Source: Agromyces bracchium (GTDB lineage: Bacteria; Actinomycetota; Actinomycetes; Actinomycetales; Microbacteriaceae). From it: 64,000 nt of DNA. Location: assembly GCF_009709675.1 (NCBI RefSeq), contig NZ_WMLB01000017.1, positions 1 through 64,000 on the forward strand, given 5' to 3'. The notes beneath the pieces are model-generated. The model ran no database searches. It was not told the origin of the DNA and saw nothing but the letters and a program-made list of their open reading frames with translations. This document shows positions 24,130 through 35,388 of this stretch, piece by piece. How positions within the stretch are numbered: the first letter of the stretch is position 1; each line of letters opens with the position of its first letter. The translations under genes and the position numbers were made by a program.

Positions 24130-25674
24130 GTGCCAGACCCCGCCCCGACCGTCGACGTCCGGACGAGGTCCGGGACGGTGCGCGGGAGGTGGCGGGGCGC
24201 TCCCGGCACGCCGGGAGCGTCGGCGGCGTTCCTCGGCATCCCCTTCGCCGAACCGCCCGTGGGCGATCTGCGCTTCGCCCCGCCGGTGCCCGCCCGCCCC
24301 TGGGACGGCGTGCGCGACGCGCTCGAGCACGGCCCCACGCCGCAGCGCGGCGACCCCGGTGCCACGCTCATCCCGGAGCCGTCGGTGCCCGGCGACGCGA
24401 CGCTGAACGTGGACGTCTTCACGCCGGCGCCGCACACCGGCGAGGCGTCCGAGGCTGACGGTGCCGGCGGGCTGCCCGTCCTCGTGTGGTTCCACGGCGG
24501 CGGCTACGTCGCCGGCTCGCCCGCCAGCCCCTGGTACGACGGCCGCACGTTCAACCGCGACGGCGTCGTGACGGTCAACGTGTCGTACCGACTGGGCTTC
24601 GACGGCTTCGGCTGGATCGCCGGCGCCGCGCCGAACCGCGGCGTGCTCGACTGGCTGCTCGCACTCGAGTGGGTCCGCGACCACGTCGCCGCCTTCGGCG
24701 GCGATCCGCGGCGCGTGACGATCGCCGGGCAGTCCGCGGGCGGCGGAGCCGTCCTGACGCTCCTCGGGATGCCGCGGGCGCAGGGTCTCTTCCACCGCGC
24801 GTGGGCGGTCTCCCCCGCCGTCGCCGACGTGTCGCGCGAGCGGGCGCAGGCGTTCGCGCGGCGGATCGGCGAGCTCGGCGGCATCCGCCCCGACCTCGAC
24901 GGGCTGCGTTCGCTGTCCGAGGAGCGCATCCGGCAGCTCCAACGGGAGGCGCTCCAGCCGCCGCGCGGCGCCCGAGGCGGCGGCGCGGAGCTCGTCGCCG
25001 CGGGGCTTCCGCTCGGGCCGGTCGTCGACGGGCGCGTGGTCCCGGCGAAGACCGCGTCGTCGATCGCGGCGGGAGTCGGCGCCTCGGTGCCGCTCGTGCT
25101 CGGGACGACCGACGACGAGTTCTCGTCGGCCTTCCGCAGCGCCGCCGGGCGGCTTCGCTGGGTGTCGCGGAAGGCGGCCCTGAAGCGACTCGGACTCCTC
25201 GAGCCGCGACGCTCCGAGTGGCTCGAGGCCAACCGCGGCGAACGCCTCCACGGCACGGCCGCCGTGCTCGGACGCTACGTCAGCGACCACGTCTTCCGCG
25301 CGCCCCTCGTGCGCATGGTCGCGGCCCGCGAGCTCGGCGCGGCCGTGGCGGCGACGGATGGCGCGGCCCCGGCGGCGACCTGGGCGTACCGGTTCTCGTG
25401 GCGCTCCCCCGTCTCCGGCGCCGCGGTGCACTGCCTCGACGTGCCGTTCCTGTTCGACGTGCTCGCGGAGGGCCACGTGCCCGCGATCGCGGGCGCCCGC
25501 CCGCCGCAGGGCCTCGCGGACCACGTGCACGCCGATGTCGTCGCGTTCGTCCGCGGCGCGGATCCGTCCTGGCCGACCGCGGCGGGCGAGGCCTTCCCGG
25601 CACGGGTGTACGACCTGACGATCGCGACCGTTCCCGACGCGTACGCCTCGGCGCGGCCGCTCGCGGGGGTGTGA
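24130..25674 (+). CDS. type B carboxylesterase
   Basis: 514 residues starting with GTG, preceded by GAAGGAGACCCC. The oxyanion hole is WFHGGGYVAGS (about residue 120), the nucleophile elbow is IAGQSAGGGA with Ser near residue 200, the acid is in TTDDEFS and the His is in the DHVHADVVAF section, as in para-nitrobenzyl esterases (PF00135). It hydrolyses carboxylic esters in the cytoplasm; no signal peptide is present. It is paired with the TetR regulator 14 bp upstream. Earlier in-frame starts reach into the regulator and were not used. Confidence 0.92.
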   Translation: MPDPAPTVDVRTRSGTVRGRWRGAPGTPGASAAFLGIPFAEPPVGDLRFAPPVPARPWDGVRDALEHGPTPQRGDPGATLIPEPSVPGDATLNVDVFTPAPHTGEASEADGAGGLPVLVWFHGGGYVAGSPASPWYDGRTFNRDGVVTVNVSYRLGFDGFGWIAGAAPNRGVLDWLLALEWVRDHVAAFGGDPRRVTIAGQSAGGGAVLTLLGMPRAQGLFHRAWAVSPAVADVSRERAQAFARRIGELGGIRPDLDGLRSLSEERIRQLQREALQPPRGARGGGAELVAAGLPLGPVVDGRVVPAKTASSIAAGVGASVPLVLGTTDDEFSSAFRSAAGRLRWVSRKAALKRLGLLEPRRSEWLEANRGERLHGTAAVLGRYVSDHVFRAPLVRMVAARELGAAVAATDGAAPAATWAYRFSWRSPVSGAAVHCLDVPFLFDVLAEGHVPAIAGARPPQGLADHVHADVVAFVRGADPSWPTAAGEAFPARVYDLTIATVPDAYASARPLAGV

Positions 25675-25750
25675 CGCGGCCGACCGCTCCATCTCCACCC
25701 CCCGAACGGGGCACTTCTCGCGCGCTGTCCCGAGCCGTCATGCTGGCGCC

Positions 25751-27025
25751 ATGACGCAGCCCGGCGCCACCGCAGCCCACGACCCGTCAGCCCACGACCC
25801 CTCAGAGAGCACCGCGGCGAACCAGGCGGGCCGCGCCGAGCACGCGGGGCGACTGGTCGACCACCTGTTCGCGCACGGCAGCGCCACGCGCGCAGAGCTC
25901 GCCGGCGCGACCGGCCTCGGACGGACCGCCGTCTCGGGGCTCGTCGCTCGACTGATCGAGGCCGGCGTGCTCGTCGAACCCGGTGGCGACCACGCGCGCC
26001 ATGGCCGACTCCGCCTCGGGATCGCCGACCGCCTGCTCCTCACCGCCGGCGTCGCCGGCGACGACGCCGTCGCCACGCTCTCCGAGCTCGATGGCACCGA
26101 GACCGCACGCTACGAGGAGCCCGTCGCGATCGCCGACGACGACCCGCGCCCCGCGAGCGCCGCCCCGCTCGACGCCCTCGCCGTCGTCGTCGACCGCGCC
26201 ATCGCGCAGGCCGAGCGGGAGGGGCATGACATCGCCGACGTCACGCTCCTCGTGCAGGGGGCGGTCGTCGGGGCTCCCGCACTCGCCATCGGCGACGCGA
26301 CGCTCGGACTCGAACCGCTCGACGTCGTCGCCGCGCTCCGCGCCAGGTCGGATCGCCTGGCGGGCATCGAGCCCGATCTCGTCGTCCCACCGACGCTCCG
26401 CACGACGGCATCCGCCCGCGCCGCGAGCGAGGCGGGTGACGGAACCGGGCACCTCGACGAGGTCGTGCTGCACATCTCGGGCGACGCGCAGGTCTCCGCC
26501 GCGATCGTCATCCGCGGCGAGCCGTACTCGGGCGCACACGGACTGGCCGGCACGTTCGGGCATCTCCCGATCGTGCCGAACGGCATCAGGTGCGAGTGCG
26601 GCCAGCGCGGATGCCTCGCCACCGTCGCCGCACCCGACGTCGTGCTCGCCAAGGCCGAACTCCAGGACTTCGAGCTGACGTACGGCCGGAAGGCCGCGAT
26701 CGCCGAACTGGAGGGTCGGATCGCCGACTCCGAGGACCGCGCACGCTGGGCATGGCTCGACGCCGCGCTCTGGATCGGCCGCGCCCTGCAGGTCGTCGTG
26801 CCCGCGATCGATCCCGACGTCGTCATCGTCGGCGGATGGTGGGCGCCGCTCGTCGCCGACATCGACGCGTCGTTCCGCGACAACCGGCCGACCGTCGGCA
26901 ACGGCGCGTTGAACGCGATCCCGCGCCTCACGGCCGGGAGGCCCGGCGACGACCTCGGGCTCGAGGGCGCACGCCGTCAGGCGCGCGACGGCCTGCGGTC
27001 CGTCCTGGCCTCCGCCGTCGCCTGA
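25751..27025 (+). CDS. ROK family transcriptional regulator with N-terminal helix-turn-helix
   Basis: 424 residues. Residues about 35-85 form a MarR-like winged helix (HGSATRAELAGATGLGRTAVSGLVARLIEAGVL). The ROK domain follows (about 90-400) but with weak ATP-binding motifs; the zinc-binding cluster CECGQRGCL is intact (CxCGxxGCL), and HGLAGTFGHLPIV gives the ExGH-like motif with Thr/Phe in place of Glu-Ile. Such proteins (NagC/Mlc-like) regulate sugar uptake genes by binding sugars rather than phosphorylating them. The last 49 bp overlap the convergent Ppm1 gene. No sugar transporter is adjacent, so the target is unknown. Confidence 0.88.
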   Translation: MTQPGATAAHDPSAHDPSESTAANQAGRAEHAGRLVDHLFAHGSATRAELAGATGLGRTAVSGLVARLIEAGVLVEPGGDHARHGRLRLGIADRLLLTAGVAGDDAVATLSELDGTETARYEEPVAIADDDPRPASAAPLDALAVVVDRAIAQAEREGHDIADVTLLVQGAVVGAPALAIGDATLGLEPLDVVAALRARSDRLAGIEPDLVVPPTLRTTASARAASEAGDGTGHLDEVVLHISGDAQVSAAIVIRGEPYSGAHGLAGTFGHLPIVPNGIRCECGQRGCLATVAAPDVVLAKAELQDFELTYGRKAAIAELEGRIADSEDRARWAWLDAALWIGRALQVVVPAIDPDVVIVGGWWAPLVADIDASFRDNRPTVGNGALNAIPRLTAGRPGDDLGLEGARRQARDGLRSVLASAVA

Positions 27026-27762
27026 CGCGCCGGGCGGAAGCGGCGAGCGATGCCCCACGCCGTCACCCGACCCATCGCCTCGAACACGATCGCCGCGCTC
27101 ATCTTCGACCGCCCCAGCTCGCGCTCGACGAACGTGACCGGCACCTCCACGAGGCGCAGCCCGGCCATGACGGCGTGCCAGGTCATGTCGACCTGGAAGC
27201 CGTAGCCCTTGGTGTGGACGTCCTCGAGGTGCAGGGCCCGCAGCGCTTCCGCGCGATACACGCGGTACCCGGCGGTCGCGTCCTTCACGGGAAGCCCGAG
27301 CATCCACCGCGAATAGGTGCTGCCGGTCTTCGAGAGCCAGATCCGTCGACGGGGCCAGTTCACCGCCGAACCGCCGGGCACCCACCGCGAGCCGATCACG
27401 ACGTCGGCCGCTCGCCCCGCGTCATCCGTCGTCTCGAGCGCGTCGAGGAGTGCCGGAAGCTGCTCGGGCAGGTGCGAACCGTCGGCGTCGAGTTGCACGA
27501 TCGGATCGAAGCCGCGCTCCAGGGCCCAGTCGAAGGCGGCGAGGTACGCGGCGCCGAGCCCCTCCTTGCCGCGCCGGTGCAGCACGTTCACCGAGGCATC
27601 CGCGGCGGCCATCTCATCGGCGAGCTCGCCGGTGCCGTCGGGCGAACCGTCATCGACGACGAGCACGGCCGCGCTCGGCACCGCGGCTCGCACGCGTGCG
27701 ACGATCCCGGGGAGATTCTCGCGCTCGTCGTACGTGGGGATCACCACGAGCGTTCCGCTCAC
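26977..27762 (-). CDS. polyprenol monophosphomannose synthase (GT2)
   Basis: 261 residues. GT2 features: VVIPTYDERENLPGIV, VVDDGSPDGTGEL, GLGAAYLAAFDWALERG and QLDADGSHLPEQLP with the DAD metal motif near residue 92. The C-terminal segments GYRVYRAEALRAL, KGYGFQVDMTWHA and FVERELGRSKMS are diagnostic of dolichol/polyprenol phosphate mannose synthase (Ppm1/DPM1). It transfers mannose from GDP-mannose to polyprenyl phosphate, feeding lipomannan and protein mannosylation in Actinobacteria. It has no C-terminal membrane anchor. The 3' end overlaps the ROK gene by 49 bp. Its natural partner in this region could be the GT-C-like protein at 15548, though that is 10 kb away. Confidence 0.92.
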   Translation of the reverse strand: MSGTLVVIPTYDERENLPGIVARVRAAVPSAAVLVVDDGSPDGTGELADEMAAADASVNVLHRRGKEGLGAAYLAAFDWALERGFDPIVQLDADGSHLPEQLPALLDALETTDDAGRAADVVIGSRWVPGGSAVNWPRRRIWLSKTGSTYSRWMLGLPVKDATAGYRVYRAEALRALHLEDVHTKGYGFQVDMTWHAVMAGLRLVEVPVTFVERELGRSKMSAAIVFEAMGRVTAWGIARRFRPARQATAEARTDRRPSRA

Positions 27763-27832
27763 GGGCTCCTCCTCACACGCGACGACATGTCAGGGCATCG
27801 TACCGGGCCGCGCTGACGGGCGGCGAACCGGC

Positions 27833-30346
<2,514 letters not shown>

Positions 30347-30354
30347 GCCCGGCG

Positions 30355-30370
30355 CGGCGGCGCGCCGCCG
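30355..30370. terminator. GC palindrome between convergent genes
   Basis: CGGCGGCGCGCCGCCG at 30355-30370 is a perfect 16-bp palindrome lying between the stops of the hydrolase (30346) and the Rho_N-like gene (30373). It could form a stem in RNA from either strand; there is no U tract and a DNA-binding site is an alternative reading. Confidence 0.45.
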
Positions 30371-30372
30371 GC

Positions 30373-30873
30373 TCAGCCCGCGAGCGCTTCGAGCAGCTGC
30401 GGCTTCGTCATGCGCGAGTAGCCCGTGACGCCGCGATCCTTCGCGAGTGCGCGAAGCTCGGGGACGGTGCGCGACGCCAGGTCGGCCGTCGCGGGCTTCG
30501 CGCCGGGTCTGGTCGCGGGCTTCGCCCCGGGCTTGGCCGCGGGCTTCCTCGTGGTCGGCGGCTTCGCAGCGGCCGGCTCGTCGGCAGCGGGCTTCGAGCC
30601 GGTCCCGGGCTCGGCGGACGCCGGAACGGCGGGCTGGGGCGCAGCCTCGACGGCGCCCGACGCGGACGCGGACGCGCCCGCCACGGGCTCGCCTGCCGCG
30701 GGGCCCGCCACGGGCTCATCCGCGGTCGCCGCGCCCGCGGCATCCGTCGTCGTGTTCGCGCGCCGGAGCGTGCGCAGCCGCTCGCGCGTGGCCTGCCCGG
30801 CTCGGGCGGCGAGCCGCTTCGCAGCGCCGAGCGCCTTCACGGCAGCGTTCTGGTCGGTGTTCGCAGGTGCCAT
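30373..30873 (-). CDS. low-complexity protein with C-terminal Rho_N/SAP-like domain
   Basis: 166 residues. An N-terminal helical basic segment (VKALGAAKRLAARAGQATRERLRTLRR) is followed by about 80 residues of Ala, Pro, Glu, Gly and Lys repeats (several KPAA/KPGAKP units). The last 40 residues (LASRTVPELRALAKDRGVTGYSRMTKPQLLEAL) match the N-terminal RNA/DNA-binding domain of transcription terminator Rho, also found alone in small actinobacterial proteins. It probably binds nucleic acid; its function is unknown. It stands alone, 55 bp after the amidinohydrolase gene with the same orientation. Confidence 0.8.
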   Translation of the reverse strand: MAPANTDQNAAVKALGAAKRLAARAGQATRERLRTLRRANTTTDAAGAATADEPVAGPAAGEPVAGASASASGAVEAAPQPAVPASAEPGTGSKPAADEPAAAKPPTTRKPAAKPGAKPATRPGAKPATADLASRTVPELRALAKDRGVTGYSRMTKPQLLEALAG

Positions 30874-30928
30874 CGTCGATCCCTCGGGGGTGGGTCGGTG
30901 GGTGGGGTCCTGCGGAAGCGTAGCGGGA

Positions 30929-31792
30929 TCAGCGCCGCAGTTCGAGCGTGCAGCACTTCACACCGCCGCCGCCGAGCAGCAGCTCGGACAGGTCGACGCC
31001 GATCGGGTGATAGCCCGCATCGCGGAGCTGCCGCTCGAATCCCGTCGCGCGCGCGGCGATCACGACGTTGCGGCCGTCGCTGTAGGAGTTGAGGCCGAGC
31101 ACCGCCGCATCCTCCTCGGAGACGAGGATCGCGTCGGGGTAGCGCTCGCGCAGGATCTCGAGCGAGGGACCGTCGAACGCGCTCGGCAGGTACGCGATGT
31201 GCTCCTGGCCCGGCCGGGAGTCGAGCACGGCGATCGCGGTGTCGAGGTGGTAGAAGCTCGGGTTCACGAGGGTCAGGGTGACGACCTCGCGGCCCGTGAT
31301 GTGGGCGAGCTCCTCGTGGCTCGAGCCGTCGCTGCGGAAGCCGGTGCCCGCAAGGATGACGTCGCCGACGAGCAGGAAGTCGCCCTCGCCCTCGTTCGTC
31401 TCGGCCGGCTCGCGCACGTCGAAGCCCGCCTGCCGGAACCAGTCCATGTACGCCGGCCCCTCGGCCGCGCGCTGCGCGTGCGTGAACTTCGCGCCGTACG
31501 CGATGCCGTCGATCACGGTGCCGCCGTTGGCCGCGTAGACCATGTCGGGCAGGCCCTCGACGGGGTCGATGAGGTGCACGTCGAAGCCCAGGCCGACGTA
31601 CGTGTCGTGCAGGGTCTGCCACTGCGCGACGGCCAGCGCGGTGTCGGTCGGCTTCGCCGGATCCATCCACGGGTTGATCTGGTAGACGACGGTGAAGTGC
31701 TCGGGGCGGCACATCAGCACGGTCTTCTTCGACGCGGTGCGCTCCGGCGCGGCGGGGGTAGGGGTCGTCTGGGTCTCGATCACGGTCGACAT
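30929..31792 (-). CDS. dimethylargininase/amidinotransferase family hydrolase (DDAH-like)
   Basis: 287 residues. Landmarks are MCRPEHFTVVYQINPWMD near the N-terminus, GGTVIDG and EGEGDFLL (substrate-binding acid), FYHLDTAIAVL (catalytic His183 with Asp) and the C-terminal GGGGVKCCTLELRR, where Cys280 or Cys281 is the nucleophile. This is the guanidine-modifying fold; the closest known activity is hydrolysis of N-omega-methylated arginine to citrulline and methylamine, with related ornithine or arginine activities possible. Actinobacterial homologues often neighbour rocD and an Lrp regulator; here an Lrp gene lies 1.4 kb away, but no rocD. The leader is long (over 100 nt) and shares a 13-mer with putA (see findings). 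Confidence 0.87.
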   Translation of the reverse strand: MSTVIETQTTPTPAAPERTASKKTVLMCRPEHFTVVYQINPWMDPAKPTDTALAVAQWQTLHDTYVGLGFDVHLIDPVEGLPDMVYAANGGTVIDGIAYGAKFTHAQRAAEGPAYMDWFRQAGFDVREPAETNEGEGDFLLVGDVILAGTGFRSDGSSHEELAHITGREVVTLTLVNPSFYHLDTAIAVLDSRPGQEHIAYLPSAFDGPSLEILRERYPDAILVSEEDAAVLGLNSYSDGRNVVIAARATGFERQLRDAGYHPIGVDLSELLLGGGGVKCCTLELRR

Positions 31793-32105
31793 CTCACTCC
31801 TCGAAGGTGGGTTCGTCGGCCGGGCACGGCGGCGCGCCGCCGGCTCGGCCGGTGGGGTGTCGGCGGACCAGGTCGCTCTCTCGAGCCCCGGCGGCGGTGT
31901 TCGGATGGCACCGCCGTCGGGACGCCACCTCCAGTGTGTCGCTCGGGGCCTGCGACTTCTCGGCTTCTCGCACACGATTCGTGCGCGTTCGGGCGCATGA
32001 CGCAACGATCGAGGGGTCACGGATGCCGCGGGCGCGCGCATCGCGCGCCGTGGCGGGCTGCGCGGGCGCACGAATCCCGCGCGGCGACCGGGATGCGACC
32101 CGGGC
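31793..32105. other. 313-bp regulatory-looking spacer between DDAH-like and LLM genes
   Basis: No open frame of normal composition is present. The spacer holds CACACTGGAGGTG on the minus strand (near 31925-31938), which also occurs before putA; the palindrome CACGATTCGTG at 31973-31983; and a related GCGCACGAATCCCGCG at about 32066-32081. The last is nearly identical to GCGCACGATTCCCGCG before the Lrp gene at about 33088. A shared operator for the Lrp regulator is a reasonable guess. Confidence 0.5.
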
Positions 32106-32933
32106 TCAGGCCGCGCGCACCCCCGCCTGCTCGTTGCGGCGATCGCGCCAGGCGAGCCAGTGCTTCACGGCCGTGTCGTCGTAGTGCGGGCCCGAGAGGC
32201 CGAGCGTGAACAGGCGCACGCCGGCGTCGTGGAGCGCGTCGGCGTACGCGTCGTCGAGGCTGCGCCGCGGAAGTTCGTTCGAGATCGTGATGCCCGAGAC
32301 ATCCCGCACGACCTTCTCGCCCCAGCGGGCCAGCACGTCGAGCTTGTGGCCGAGCTCGTCGGGCCGCACGAACGAGTGCCAGATGTCGGCGTGCTCGGCG
32401 ACGAGGCGCAGCGTCTTCTGCTCGCCCTTGCCGCCGATCATGATCGGGATGTCGCGCGTCGGCGCCGGGTTCAGCTTCGCCCAGCGCGCCTTCACGCGCG
32501 GCAGCGCCTCGGCCAGGTCGTCGAGGCGCGAGCCGACCGTGCCGAACCCGTAGCCGTACTCGTCGTAGTCGCGCTCGAACCAGCCCGAACCCGTGCCGAA
32601 GATGAAGCGGCCGGCGTCGCCGCCCCTCGCGCTGATGTGGTCCAGCGTGCGGGCCATGTCGGCCTGCAGGTCGGCATTGCGGTAGGAGTTGCAGTTGACG
32701 AGCGAGCCGAACTCGACGCGATCGGTCTGCTCCGCCCAGGCGCCGAGCATCGTCCACGCCTCGAAGTGGAGGCCGTCGGGGTCGCCCGAGAGCGGGAAGA
32801 AGTGATCCCAGTTGAAGACGACGTCGACGCCGAGGTCCTCCATGCGGAGCACGGCGTCGCGGATCTGCGTGTAGGTCGCGTGCTGCGGCTGCAGCTGCAC
32901 GCCGAGGCGCGCGGGAGCGGTGTTCGGGGTCAT
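32106..32933 (-). CDS. LLM class F420-dependent oxidoreductase
   Basis: 275 residues of the luciferase-like TIM-barrel family. Typical segments are VFNWDHFFPLSGDPDGLHFEAWTMLGA, RVEFGSLVNCNSYRNADLQADMARTLDHIS, GWFERDYDEYGYGFG and IPIMIGGKGEQKTLRLVAEHADIWH. These features match the actinobacterial F420-dependent subgroup (TIGR03560/TIGR03857 type), which reduces or oxidises a substrate with deazaflavin F420; FMN use cannot be ruled out. Substrate unknown. It begins at an ATG at 32933 and is divergent from the Lrp regulator, which may control it. Confidence 0.88.
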   Translation of the reverse strand: MTPNTAPARLGVQLQPQHATYTQIRDAVLRMEDLGVDVVFNWDHFFPLSGDPDGLHFEAWTMLGAWAEQTDRVEFGSLVNCNSYRNADLQADMARTLDHISARGGDAGRFIFGTGSGWFERDYDEYGYGFGTVGSRLDDLAEALPRVKARWAKLNPAPTRDIPIMIGGKGEQKTLRLVAEHADIWHSFVRPDELGHKLDVLARWGEKVVRDVSGITISNELPRRSLDDAYADALHDAGVRLFTLGLSGPHYDDTAVKHWLAWRDRRNEQAGVRAA

Positions 32934-33147
32934 GGCCTCACGCTACGCCCGCCGGCGAGCGGTCTCCCCGGTCTGCGCCACGAGCGAACGGATGCCGCGT
33001 CCGCGCGTCGCGCGCTGGCTTCGTCGGTCGACCGCAGCCGCCCGCACCGCGCCATCCGCTCGCCCGCGATCACGAACGTGCAACGGCGCGCACGATTCCC
33101 GCGCCGACCCGTTCCCCGACGCAACGGACCGTCCTACACTCGGGCGC

Positions 33148-33585
33148 ATGGACAACCTCGACCGGGCCATCCTCGACCTGCTCCGCCAGAACTCGCGGGC
33201 CGGGTACGGCGACATCGGGTCGTCCGTCGGGCTCTCCGCATCAGCCGTGAAGCGCCGTGTCGACAAGCTCGTCGCCGACGGCGTCATCAAGGCCTTCACG
33301 ATCCAGGTCGACCCGGCCGTCGACGGCATGAGCACCGAGGCGTACGTCGAGCTGTTCTGCCGCGGCACGGTCGCGCCCGACGAGCTGCAGCGGATCCTGC
33401 AGGGCGTGCCCGAGGTCGTGTACGCGGGCACCGTCACGGGCAGCGCCGACGCCATCGTGCACATGCGCGCCCGCGACATCACCTCGCTCGAGGAGGCGCT
33501 CGAGCGCGTGCGCATCGCGCCGAACGTCGACCACACGAGGAGCGCCATCGTGCTCTCGCGCCTCGTCAACCGCAACCGCGACTGA
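33148..33585 (+). CDS. Lrp/AsnC family transcriptional regulator
   Basis: 145 residues. The AsnC helix-turn-helix is LDRAILDLLRQNSRAGYGDIGSSVGLSASAVKRRVDKLVADGVI (residues 4-47), and the RAM ligand domain follows with EVVYAGTVTGSADAIVHMRARD. The family senses amino acids. A TACACT hexamer 7 nt before the ATG gives a leaderless promoter. GCACGATTC-type words precede this gene, the LLM spacer and the DDAH-like gene. Similar regulators sit next to arginine/ornithine catabolic genes in other Actinobacteria, which makes this one a candidate controller of the DDAH-like enzyme (inference). Confidence 0.92.
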   Translation: MDNLDRAILDLLRQNSRAGYGDIGSSVGLSASAVKRRVDKLVADGVIKAFTIQVDPAVDGMSTEAYVELFCRGTVAPDELQRILQGVPEVVYAGTVTGSADAIVHMRARDITSLEEALERVRIAPNVDHTRSAIVLSRLVNRNRD

Positions 33586-33622
33586 CCGCCGGGCGCACGC
33601 GCCCCCCGACACCGGAGCCCCC

Positions 33623-33985
33623 ATGCGATTCACCGTCGACGACGACGCGCACACTCCTCCCTACGAGCAGCTCCGCATGCAGGTGGTCGATGCCGTGCGG
33701 GACGGCCGCCTCGCCGCGGGCTCGAAGCTGCCGACCGTGCGGGGCCTCGCCGATGAGCTCGGCCTCGCGGCGAACACGGTCGCGCGCGCCTACAAGGAGC
33801 TCGAGTCAGACGGCGTCGTCGAGGGTCGCGGCCGTGCGGGCACGTTCGTCAGCGCCGCGGGCGATCCGGTGGAGCAGGCGCTGCAGGCGGCGGCATCCGC
33901 CTTCGCCGACACCGTCGAGCGCCTGGGCGTGCCGACGGATGCCGCCGAGGCCGCCGTCGCACGCGCGCTCCGCGCCCGCCGCTGA
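33623..33985 (+). CDS. GntR family regulator of the small YtrA type
   Basis: 120 residues. The winged helix (PPYEQLRMQVVDAVRDGRLAAGSKLPTVRGLADELGLAANTVARAYKELESDGVVEGRGRAGTFV, residues 12-76) is followed by only about 40 helical residues, too short for an FCD or UTRA effector domain. This is the YtrA subfamily, which often controls ABC transporters. CCGGAGCCCCC precedes the ATG. It lies 37 bp after the Lrp gene and may be co-transcribed; its target is unknown and no ABC genes are adjacent. Confidence 0.9.
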   Translation: MRFTVDDDAHTPPYEQLRMQVVDAVRDGRLAAGSKLPTVRGLADELGLAANTVARAYKELESDGVVEGRGRAGTFVSAAGDPVEQALQAAASAFADTVERLGVPTDAAEAAVARALRARR

Positions 33986-34153
33986 CGGGGAGCCGTCCGG
34001 TCGACGCGCCCCTGGGCCACGCTCGAAGTGAGGTTTCTGCGCCCAAGTGCGGTTCGAGGCCTCGCTCCAGCGCGGGAACCTCACTTGGGGCGCGGTGGAG
34101 ACGGCGACGGCGACGGCAGGGACGGAGCAGGGAGGAGGGCAGGCGCCCGCGCG

Positions 34154-35362
34154 TCAGCTCGCCGCGGCCTCGGGCGCGGCCGGGATCGGCTCCTTGGGCA
34201 GGCGCCGGACCTTCTGGCGCCGGCGACGGCGCTCGGGGATCATCGAGCGCATCTCCTCGAGCTTGCCGAAGCAGAGCAGGCGGTCCTCGGCCTCGAGCAC
34301 GACGCCCTTGCGCGGGTTGGGGATCACCGTGGCCCCGCGGTGCAGCGTGAGCACCGTGATGTCGCGCTCCCAGAGCCCGGACTCGCCGAGCGTCTTGCCC
34401 ACGAGGTCGGCCGCCCCATGCACGACGAGCTCGGCGACGCCGTACCCCGTCGAGACGGTGAGTCGCTGCCGCACGTCGATCTCGGGGAACGCGACCTGGT
34501 TGCCGATGTAATCGATGATGGCGCCCGCGACATCCAGCTTCGTCGCCGTCTCGATGCCCTGCAGGCCGGGCGAGGAGTTGACCTCCATGACGAGCGGGCC
34601 CTCGTTGCCCTCGAGCATGTCGACGCCCGCGACCTTCAGCCCCATGATCTGGGCAGACCGCACCGCGGCCTGCTCGTACTCGGGCGAGAGCTCGACGGGC
34701 TCCACGCTGCCGCCGCGGTGCACGTTCGAGCGGAACTCGTCGCCGCTCGCGACGCGGCGCATGGCGGCGACCACGCGGTCGCCGACGACGAGGGCGCGGA
34801 TGTCGCGGCCGCGGCTCTCGGCGATGAACTTCTGGATCAGCACGTTCTGCTTGGTCGAGTGCAGCGTCTCGATGATCGCCTCGGCGACCTTGACGGTCGG
34901 GGCGAGGATGACGCCGATGCCCTGCGTGCCTTCGAGCAGCTTGATCACGACCGGCGCACCGCCGACCGACTCGATCGCCGGGCGCAGGTCGGCACGGTTG
35001 CGCACGAACGTCGTCGCGGGCAGCGCGATGTTGTGGCGCGAGAGGATCTGGTTCGCGCGCAGCTTGTCGCGCGCGTTCGTGATGCCGTTCGCGGTGTTCG
35101 GCGTGTAGACGTCCATCTGCTCGAACTGCCGCACCACTGCGGTTCCGAAGTAGGTGATCGAGTTGCCGATGCGCGGCAGGATCGCGTCGTAGTCCGACAG
35201 CGGTCGACCGCGGTACTGCAGGTCGGGCTCGGCGCCGGAGAGGTCGATGCCGAAGCGGAGGGTGTTGAGGACCTTGACCTCGTGCCCGCGCTGCTGCGCT
35301 GCAGCACGGAGACGCTGGGTCGAGTACGCCTGCGGCGCGCGCGACAGGATCGCGAGTTTCAT
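34154..35362 (-). CDS. rimK: RimK-family ATP-grasp ligase with C-terminal TrkA-C (RCK-C)-like domain
   Basis: 402 residues; ordinary RimK is about 300. Residues 1-295 are the RimK fold: MKLAILSRAPQAYSTQRLRAA, LPRIGNSITYFG, the ATP-binding VIKLLEGTQGIGV and VLIQKFIAESRGRDIRALVVG, and the metal-binding LVMEVNSSPGLQGIE. The enzyme adds L-glutamate residues, classically to the C-terminus of ribosomal protein S6. The extra part, about residues 310-385 (VAELVVHGAADLVGKTLGES to VLEAEDRLLCFGK), has the pattern of a TrkA-C domain, a ligand-binding module of potassium channels, then a basic tail. It is divergent from the RimB-type protease, 26 bp apart. The rimA gene is not nearby. Confidence 0.9.
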   Translation of the reverse strand: MKLAILSRAPQAYSTQRLRAAAQQRGHEVKVLNTLRFGIDLSGAEPDLQYRGRPLSDYDAILPRIGNSITYFGTAVVRQFEQMDVYTPNTANGITNARDKLRANQILSRHNIALPATTFVRNRADLRPAIESVGGAPVVIKLLEGTQGIGVILAPTVKVAEAIIETLHSTKQNVLIQKFIAESRGRDIRALVVGDRVVAAMRRVASGDEFRSNVHRGGSVEPVELSPEYEQAAVRSAQIMGLKVAGVDMLEGNEGPLVMEVNSSPGLQGIETATKLDVAGAIIDYIGNQVAFPEIDVRQRLTVSTGYGVAELVVHGAADLVGKTLGESGLWERDITVLTLHRGATVIPNPRKGVVLEAEDRLLCFGKLEEMRSMIPERRRRRQKVRRLPKEPIPAAPEAAAS

Positions 35363-35388
35363 TCGGGAGTCCCTGCGAAGATGATCGG

